64,000 bases of DNA, taken from positions 4,588,001 to 4,652,000 of the forward strand of contig JAUCEF010000007.1 of assembly GCA_033558025.1 (NCBI GenBank), given 5' to 3'. The notes beneath the pieces were generated by a model. The model was not told the origin of the DNA, did not search any database, and was given only the letters and a program-made list of their open reading frames with translations. The stretch is from Phytophthora sp. 'mugwort'. Lineage: Eukaryota > Oomycota > Peronosporomycetes > Peronosporales > Peronosporaceae. Positions 58,343 through 64,000 of this stretch are shown here, one piece after another; the stretch's first letter is position 1; each line of letters opens with the position of its first letter. The position numbers and the translations under genes were made by a program.

Positions 58343-58555
58343 GATTGTCAAAGTAACAATACAGATTCATTGATCTAAGCAAGTCATTGATGTAAAGACT
58401 GTTGACTAGAGTACCATCACGGTTGAAGCCCTTCTCTCTTATACTTTCTATTTACACGTAGGATCTCAACCCTGTTTTGCGATACCAGGCTTTTGCGATT
58501 CATTATTTTTGCATGACCGTTTCACAACTGAAATGACCAGAATTGAGTTACTCTC
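58343..58555. other. convergent 3' gap
   Basis: 213 bp between the 3' ends of the 56451 gene (+) and HPPD (-). Nothing was recognised. Confidence 0.5.
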
Positions 58556-59812
58556 TTACACATTCAACGACTTTTCATAGTCCTCGATCGACTTAAACAG
58601 CGCAGAGAAGTTACCCTTGCCAAACCCCCCGCAGCCCGCAGCCTGCTCCAGACGGCCAGCAATGTCCTTCATGCAGCCCACACGCTCGATGATCTCGAAG
58701 AATACCGTAGCGCGGTCACCCAAAGGTTTAGTGAAGATCTGTAACAAAATGCCTTGGTCGTCCTTGTCGACCAGCAATCCCAACTGCTCGATCTGCTTGT
58801 ACTGCTCCTTGGTCAAAGTGTCGCCGATCCGCTCCGGCATCTGCTCGTAGTAGACCTTATTGGGGCGGGGCATAAACTCGAAGCCGCCCACGAGGCTGCG
58901 CTTCTGCATCTCCGCCAGCGTGTGGAAGATGTCGTCCGTTTTGAGCGCCATGTGCTGCAGACCCGCACCCACATTCTGCTCCAGATACGTCTGGATCTGA
59001 CTCTTACGCTTCGTGCCGAACGTCGGCTCATTGATAGGCAACAACACCATTTCGTTGTTGCTGGCCAGTACCATACTGTTAAGACCCGAGTCCAGCGTGC
59101 CCACATCTTCAGCAGTGAACTCAGCGAATTGGTGGAAGCCCGTGAAGCCCATGATGTGCTTGACCGCCTCCAGCAGCTTGGGAACGTTGCCTACGCAGTG
59201 ATCGAGGCGCTGAATACCGATGCTTGCGTCGGGAGCCTCGCATTTCTCGTAGCCAGGCACGAACGGGCCTTCGAAGTCGCCACTCACCCAGCGGATCACT
59301 ACGTCACCGTACAATTTCACCTCCGACACGGTCGTCGTCTTGCCCGACTCCTTGTCGGTCAGCGTCTGTGGCTCCAGCACACCCACGCCTTTGTTCTGCA
59401 CCGAGATCTCGTAAGCGACCTTAGCGTCACCAACGAGAATGCCCACAGCACGCACCGCTAGGCCGTGCTTCAGTACGAACTTCTGCGCAAACTCCGGGTT
59501 GTACCCGGGAAGAGCGCTCACGGCGTTCGGTGCCTTTTCCGTCTCAAGTGCGTACGGTGCCGTGAACACCAGCTTGACCTCTCCGCTTTGAGTGACGTAG
59601 CTGGCCGACATGTGGTTGCCCGTAGACTGGTCGGATTTGCCAATCTGACCCATTCCCAGGCCCCAGGCGAAGCGGCGGGACACATTCGTGGCGTCTGCAC
59701 AGTAAAACTCGATGTGATGGAATTTCTTCACGTCGAAGCGATCGGTCTTTGGGTTTTGGCGCACGAAGTTCTTGCAGCCCATGAGCTTCATGTCGGCGGA
59801 GGCGGGAGGCAT
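58556..59812 (-). CDS. HPD: 4-hydroxyphenylpyruvate dioxygenase
   Basis: A 418-residue intronless ORF starting at the ATG at 59812. It converts 4-hydroxyphenylpyruvate to homogentisate in tyrosine breakdown, a cytosolic Fe(II) enzyme. Two vicinal-oxygen-chelate domains are visible. The first begins FHHIEFYCADATNVSRRF (about 31-48). The second begins near QRLDHCVGNV. The expected iron ligands are His205 (LDHCVGN), His287 (GLQHMALKTDDI) and Glu373 (FFEIIERVGC). The conserved C-terminal GFGKGNFSALFKSIE gate helix is complete. Length is close to the 380-440 usual for the family. A decayed partial copy lies at 55940-56150. Confidence 0.96.
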   Translation of the reverse strand: MPPASADMKLMGCKNFVRQNPKTDRFDVKKFHHIEFYCADATNVSRRFAWGLGMGQIGKSDQSTGNHMSASYVTQSGEVKLVFTAPYALETEKAPNAVSALPGYNPEFAQKFVLKHGLAVRAVGILVGDAKVAYEISVQNKGVGVLEPQTLTDKESGKTTTVSEVKLYGDVVIRWVSGDFEGPFVPGYEKCEAPDASIGIQRLDHCVGNVPKLLEAVKHIMGFTGFHQFAEFTAEDVGTLDSGLNSMVLASNNEMVLLPINEPTFGTKRKSQIQTYLEQNVGAGLQHMALKTDDIFHTLAEMQKRSLVGGFEFMPRPNKVYYEQMPERIGDTLTKEQYKQIEQLGLLVDKDDQGILLQIFTKPLGDRATVFFEIIERVGCMKDIAGRLEQAAGCGGFGKGNFSALFKSIEDYEKSLNV

Positions 59813-61160
59813 CTTTACTTGGCGAGGAGGAGACTGTTGCGGGTTAAGGCACGTTTGGAAATGGCATCAATTTGATTTCAGATCAAAACAGGACCACCAG
59901 CAAGGAGTTTCCAGTCGGTTGAAGTTAAACCACATTGAAGAAAAGGGCGTCGAATACGAATGATTATTTGGATCAAAAGTCTAATCGCGCAGATTCGACG
60001 CGGACGATGGCGATTGGCAGGCAAATTCTCGCGAACCCCTACCAGTTTTAGGATACAGTTGGTCTCCATGAATATCATGGATGGCAAGCGGCGGTAATGC
60101 TCGCTACCCTCTTCGCTCCTTAAAAGAGCAAATTAGGAATTTTCACCTGGGTTAAGTATGACTGTCACGCGCGGTTCGCTGCTCAGCCTTCCATCCTGTT
60201 CGGAATTTGGTCTCAACAGAACTCCTGCTGATGGCTCAAGTGTTTTAGATTCATATTACTCAAGCAAATCTAGCGCGAATAATAGGTATCTGATTGTCCA
60301 CATGCTGCGACGATGAAAGGTCGCAGCTTTTGGGGCACTTGTCTGGTCACCGTAGCTCTAAACGGTAGACGAACGACTAAGAAATCATCGATGCAACTAT
60401 GTACATGTGTATATGCACAAGAAACACGAACCCGCTGACTGGAGAACTGCCGCCGTGCTTGTTACAATGCTGTTTTTATTTTGTTTTCCCATATTGTTTG
60501 TCGTTGTAGATGATATCTTGGCTCCGCCAAGGCGGAAACCTGTGGGAGGGTCAGTCGCCTCACACCGGTTTTGCTAAATAGTTCCTTCCTATTTTGTCCA
60601 AAAATTCTAAGAAAAATCACAATCAAAAGTTTGCACACATGTCCATCGACGATGCCAACCGTCCGCAAGTTCCACTTGCCTGCAGACGATTCTACCTCAT
60701 GCTCGTCCGGCTCAGCTGTGTGCAGCCGACCTCGCTCGCAATTCACACCAATGACGTGACACGAAACTCTACATCCACCCGCGCTGTCAGCACCCGATCA
60801 GTTGCCGCGCTACGATTCAACTCCATCATAATCCCCTTGAAGCAGAAGTGTCACCACGCGGCAGCAGCAGCACCAGAGCGGACGGTTTCGAGCTGCGATC
60901 ACTCGTCGCCACCACTTGTCGGCTTAGACCGCTGCAGTCTCCGTCTTGTTTCGCTTTTTTCTCGTATCTTTGTCCATCCTCCACGGAAAATGGCCGCGTT
61001 CGCCCGTGTCGCCGTCTCTTGCTTCAGCACCAGCAAACGCCACACAACGCAATTGAAGCGACCAGCCTCCGTCTGCTTCGTTTCGCTCTCCCTCACTTCT
61101 TACCGCCTCTCCCTTCTTTTCTCTCTCTCTATCCACTTGGGCTTTCACCAACCATCAGAG
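59813..61160. other. intergenic, 1.35 kb
   Basis: HPPD promoter side on the left, 3' flank of the MYB gene on the right. A plus-strand ORF at 60594-61367 was judged spurious. A CT-rich stretch (CTCTCCCTTCTTTTCTCTCTCTCTATC) lies near 61108. Confidence 0.45.
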
Positions 61161-62279
61161 TTAGTTCGAGGACGTGTAGTAAGATCGGCCATTCAGCACG
61201 CTCGGGTCGATCTTCGAGCGCAGCGGGGGGATCGAGTAGACGCTGGGAGCTTGGCCACTTGCGACGTTAAGCGGAGGCAGGCGGAATGCACCGAACTGCT
61301 GCTGCATTTTCCGCTCCTCGGCGCCTGCGACACGCATGGGGGACAGCATGCCGTGCATCGGGGTTGACGGCAGGGGCAGAGGCAGGCGGTTCTGCGCGTT
61401 CTGGTATGACATCTCTGTGACGGCGCTAAGCACGCCGCCAAACTTGCGGACCGGGAATGGGTTACCATCGGGAGAGGCCCGCAGCGGGCTGAGCCGCACC
61501 TCGGTTTTCTGCATGCACCACTCGGGGCTGGGGCGGATGAAGCCGGGCAGATTGTTGCCCCACTCCATCTTGCGGATCTTCTCGCTAAACTCTACCGACG
61601 CGCGGGCCACAACCTCCTCTGGGCACTGTTTAATCACCACGGGGCTTGACATGTCGGCCATCTCCACGTCAGGGGGAGACAACGGCACGGACGGGACCGC
61701 CATGGGTTCCTGCTTCATGACTTCAATGGATGCGAGCTCCGCCAATCGGAAGAGCTCGCTCCGCGGGGCCTCATGGCCAGGCACGCCCGTGAGCGAGCGC
61801 GTAGGACTCACGGATGAGTCCGCCGCGCTCACGCCGACGCGTCCATAGTGGCCGGCCATCTCGTCGCCGGAAACATACTCGATGGCCTTAAACAGGTTCT
61901 CCTTAGCCGAATACTCTTGGGTGTCGGCTTCACTGTGCTGCGATCCGTCGTCGCCCGCCTGCTTGCGGCCCTTGTGGCGCAGTCCGCGACGCCAGCGACT
62001 GATCTTCTGGCGGTACTTCTGCGCATGGGTCATGGTCTGACGGGTCGTCTTGGTGCCGATGAAGGAGGCGATGACCTTCCAGGGCCCCGCTGGGTACTTC
62101 TCCATGGCTTCCAGAAACTTTTCATGCTCCTCTTGGGTCCACATTTTAAGGGGCTGGCTCTGCTTGGACGAGTAAACCGTCGTGCCCGCCTTGGCCTCCG
62201 TGGGCTTGATGCGGATGAGTTTGCCCTCGCTGTTCGTCATCTCGAACAGCTCCTTACGCACATTGGCCGAAATCGTCAT
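61161..62279 (-). CDS. MYB-related (SHAQKYF-type) transcription factor
   Basis: A 372-residue predicted DNA-binding regulator. The start is the first ATG in frame, at 62279 (MTISANVRKELFEM); upstream in-frame codons contain no ATG. A single MYB repeat lies at about residues 47-100: MWTQEEHEKFLEAMEKYPAG, GPWKVIASFIGTKTTRQ and MTHAQKYRQK, followed by a basic patch (RWRRGLRHKGRKQ). The rest is Ser/Pro-rich, with many Ser-Pro or Thr-Pro sites (SPTRS, PLSPPDVEM, SPLRASPDG, LPSTPMHG) typical of phosphorylated activation regions. The repeat is closely related to that of the protein at 742-1203, but the flanking regions differ. Targets are unknown. Confidence 0.88.
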   Translation of the reverse strand: MTISANVRKELFEMTNSEGKLIRIKPTEAKAGTTVYSSKQSQPLKMWTQEEHEKFLEAMEKYPAGPWKVIASFIGTKTTRQTMTHAQKYRQKISRWRRGLRHKGRKQAGDDGSQHSEADTQEYSAKENLFKAIEYVSGDEMAGHYGRVGVSAADSSVSPTRSLTGVPGHEAPRSELFRLAELASIEVMKQEPMAVPSVPLSPPDVEMADMSSPVVIKQCPEEVVARASVEFSEKIRKMEWGNNLPGFIRPSPEWCMQKTEVRLSPLRASPDGNPFPVRKFGGVLSAVTEMSYQNAQNRLPLPLPSTPMHGMLSPMRVAGAEERKMQQQFGAFRLPPLNVASGQAPSVYSIPPLRSKIDPSVLNGRSYYTSSN

Positions 62280-63942
62280 CTTGCTTTCCCGCTTCTTAGC
62301 ACCCCCAGGTCTAGCGCCGCTGCATGTAGTGACAAAGAGGAGGGAAAGGAAGAATTGGCTTTGGTGGCTTGGGCCCCGAGCGGAGCGCCAGTCCAGACAA
62401 GCAGCGACACGAAGAGCGAGGAACAGATCGTACTTTAGCGGGACACGATCGCCTTGATGGATCACTCTCAGGTCCCATCTTACTGGTTGGATACTACGAT
62501 AGATTCAATTTCGGACCGGCTCTGCACATGAGAAGCCCAATTGCAGCGAAATATACCCATTTTGGACTCTTTTTCGTCGGTCGTCGACGCAGCCAACGTT
62601 GCACACGCTCCCTCTGTAAAGCACGCGCAGGCGCGCGGTGACACGGAACCCCTGGAGGGCTGTGGAAGATGAGTACTTTGAGTACTGTCTCGGTGCGGAT
62701 ATGGTCGCTGCACGGATCGATCAGTTGTCTGGCGAGATCGCGCTGGCACTGGCATTCAGAGCAGAATGCGGTGTGCTCCCCGCAGTCAAGCGAAACGGAA
62801 CCCATGTGCCCGGCGCTGCACTACCCTAGCTGCAAAGCCCATATTTTGGGCCCTTCGACACAAAGTCATGTGAAAAGGTTGACCCCAAATGGTCTGAGAC
62901 CTTTTGCAACGCCGGGTCAAAAGGCAACGTCCCAATTATTTCGCAAGTTGTTTTTCGTATGCTATCGCTTCTCAAACTCTTGTCGTCTGCGAACGACTAT
63001 TTGGCAGATCTGAAGTCCACCGGTAGCAGATCAATGGCTGCCGGACGAACGGTTTCAGGCAATGGTTGATCTTGATCCTTATATTGAAATATTAGGAGCA
63101 TTATAAATACTCAATGCACCCCTATTGGAATTTTTTTAAGTCACTAAGTATGCCACTCATTTGCTTCTCCCACTGTTGGGATTTCATGTCTGTGTTCGAT
63201 AGGCTAATAATGCCTTGAATCCCTACAGATCGTGGCTGCATTACACCCGAGTGACCTTGAGACGCAGGTGGACGGCCAGACAACGCGGTTGTATGCAGCG
63301 TGACGAACCGCCAAGTTGAAGTGGATGCCAAGGGACCCATTTCCAGCGCCCAATTCCGCGGCGGGGGCCATTTGATCGCACCAGCTGTTTCCCGCTGGAC
63401 CCACTGGCGTATGGGGGAAAGAAGAGCTCTAATACTTAGCATTGCTCACGCACTACCTGTTTTGCTCAAGCATTGCTCTGGGAGTCATGCTCTGGGAGTC
63501 AGTCCGACCTCCGGCGTCTCGGCGACGCCAGCGTGAGCCAAATAATTCAGTCGACGGGCTGCGCTGAAGCCGCCGGTGCGTTAATCGCTTCGGCTTTCGT
63601 TGGCGTCGGGACTGTGGGCATGCTGCCTGGCGAGACGTCGTGCAATGGCGTGCTGTGTCCGATTGAGATTGAACAACGGTGAGGGACCGCGAAGAGCGTG
63701 GTTTCTGCACGGGGCCAGGTGTATGCTGGGAAATTAAGGCCCGATTGGTACGCGCCTGGTGCCTGCCTCCCGATGTGCTCTCAAAGGCAAGATAGCGATT
63801 GTTATGCCGTTGCCGCTATAGTACTATAATAAGCAGGTAGGAGACCTTGGCCGCCCGCCCGCAGCGGTAGTTGCTTCCCGATCAGACACAGTGTCTCAGG
63901 CTGAGGGTCGAGAAAATCCTTTGTCGCTCTGTCTTCTTGCAG
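62280..63942. other. intergenic, MYB promoter side and unclassified DNA
   Basis: A CCAAT box reading toward the MYB gene (ATTGG on the plus strand) lies near 62356. A 14-bp direct duplication (GCTCTGGGAGTCAT-type) occupies 63475-63502. Coding-like fragments near 63000-63080 and 63300-63680 could not be assigned. Confidence 0.4.
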
Positions 63943-64000
63943 CTGCAGGACGCCTTCAAGGTTGACGGGTCCGGTATCGACCAGCACAAGAAGGTTGAGC
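63943..64000 (+). CDS. possible internal exon of a gene leaving the window
   Basis: A pyrimidine-rich acceptor (GCTCTGTCTTCTTGCAG, ending 63942) precedes 19 open codons reading LQDAFKVDGSGIDQHKKVE to the window edge. The residue composition looks coding, but the upstream exon and gene identity are unknown. The opposite strand is open over the same stretch (63802-63987). Confidence 0.2.
   Translation, partial: MQDAFKVDGSGIDQHKKVE

Noticed and set aside
58754..59461. 235-codon plus-strand ORF opposite HPPD
   Set aside because: Antisense shadow of a well-conserved enzyme gene.
60594..61367. 257-codon plus-strand ORF
   Set aside because: Low-complexity Ser/Arg-rich composition, overlaps the 3' end of the MYB gene on the other strand, no domain and no promoter-like signal. 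Most likely a chance frame in GC- and CT-rich flanks.

Overview
The window looks like nuclear DNA of a filamentous oomycete, most likely Phytophthora or a close relative. Short introns (67-107 bp, GTRNGN...YAG, often with a CTAAC-like branch site) interrupt long GC-rich exons. Several proteins have an oomycete character, including two MYB proteins with a THAQKYR motif, an oomycete-type initiator sits upstream of one gene, and degraded DNA transposons sit between intact genes. No rRNA, tRNA, CRISPR array or bacterial-style operon was seen. The species call is inference from gene content and style.

Left third (0-25 kb): a small MYB-related protein (742, +), a Bax-inhibitor-1-like membrane protein (2403, -), a vezatin-like membrane protein (5707, -), ER glucosidase II alpha (6026, +), a secreted GPI-anchored-type glycoprotein (10147, +) and a Rab21-like GTPase (14021, -). 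A dead MULE/FAR1-type transposon with a SWIM zinc finger follows (about 14.8-18.2 kb). After it come unclassified repeat DNA and a clean 335-bp MITE with a TAA target duplication (20422-20756). A six-exon class 3 (diacylglycerol-type) lipase gene runs from 20888 to 23358.

Middle (23.9-40.9 kb): one giant minus-strand gene, reconstructed here as four exons encoding a 5,582-residue VPS13 lipid-transfer protein. It carries extra PH-like, C2, PDZ-like and C-terminal PX domains.

Transposon island (about 41-54.7 kb): a Tc1/mariner remnant whose HTH and DDE parts lie on opposite strands; a piggyBac-like element of about 4.56 kb with TTAA-type ends and a subterminal palindrome at each end (43029-47592); a PIF/Harbinger fragment; and a 4,448-bp hAT element with terminal inverted repeats, an 8-bp target duplication and a degraded antisense second ORF (50194-54641).

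Right end (54.9-64 kb): a Sec20/BNIP1 SNARE (+), a fragment of an HPPD pseudogene, an unrecognised two-exon probable nuclear protein (+), intact 4-hydroxyphenylpyruvate dioxygenase (-) and a second MYB-related regulator (-).

Several of the intact genes serve the endomembrane system: glucosidase II in the ER, Sec20 in Golgi-to-ER retrieval, Rab21 in endosomes, VPS13 at contact sites and a lipase. In a eukaryote with independent promoters this may be coincidence. Every transposase seen is broken by stops or frameshifts, so none of the elements is likely to be autonomous now. Exon joins were derived by reading splice signals and reading-frame continuity by eye.
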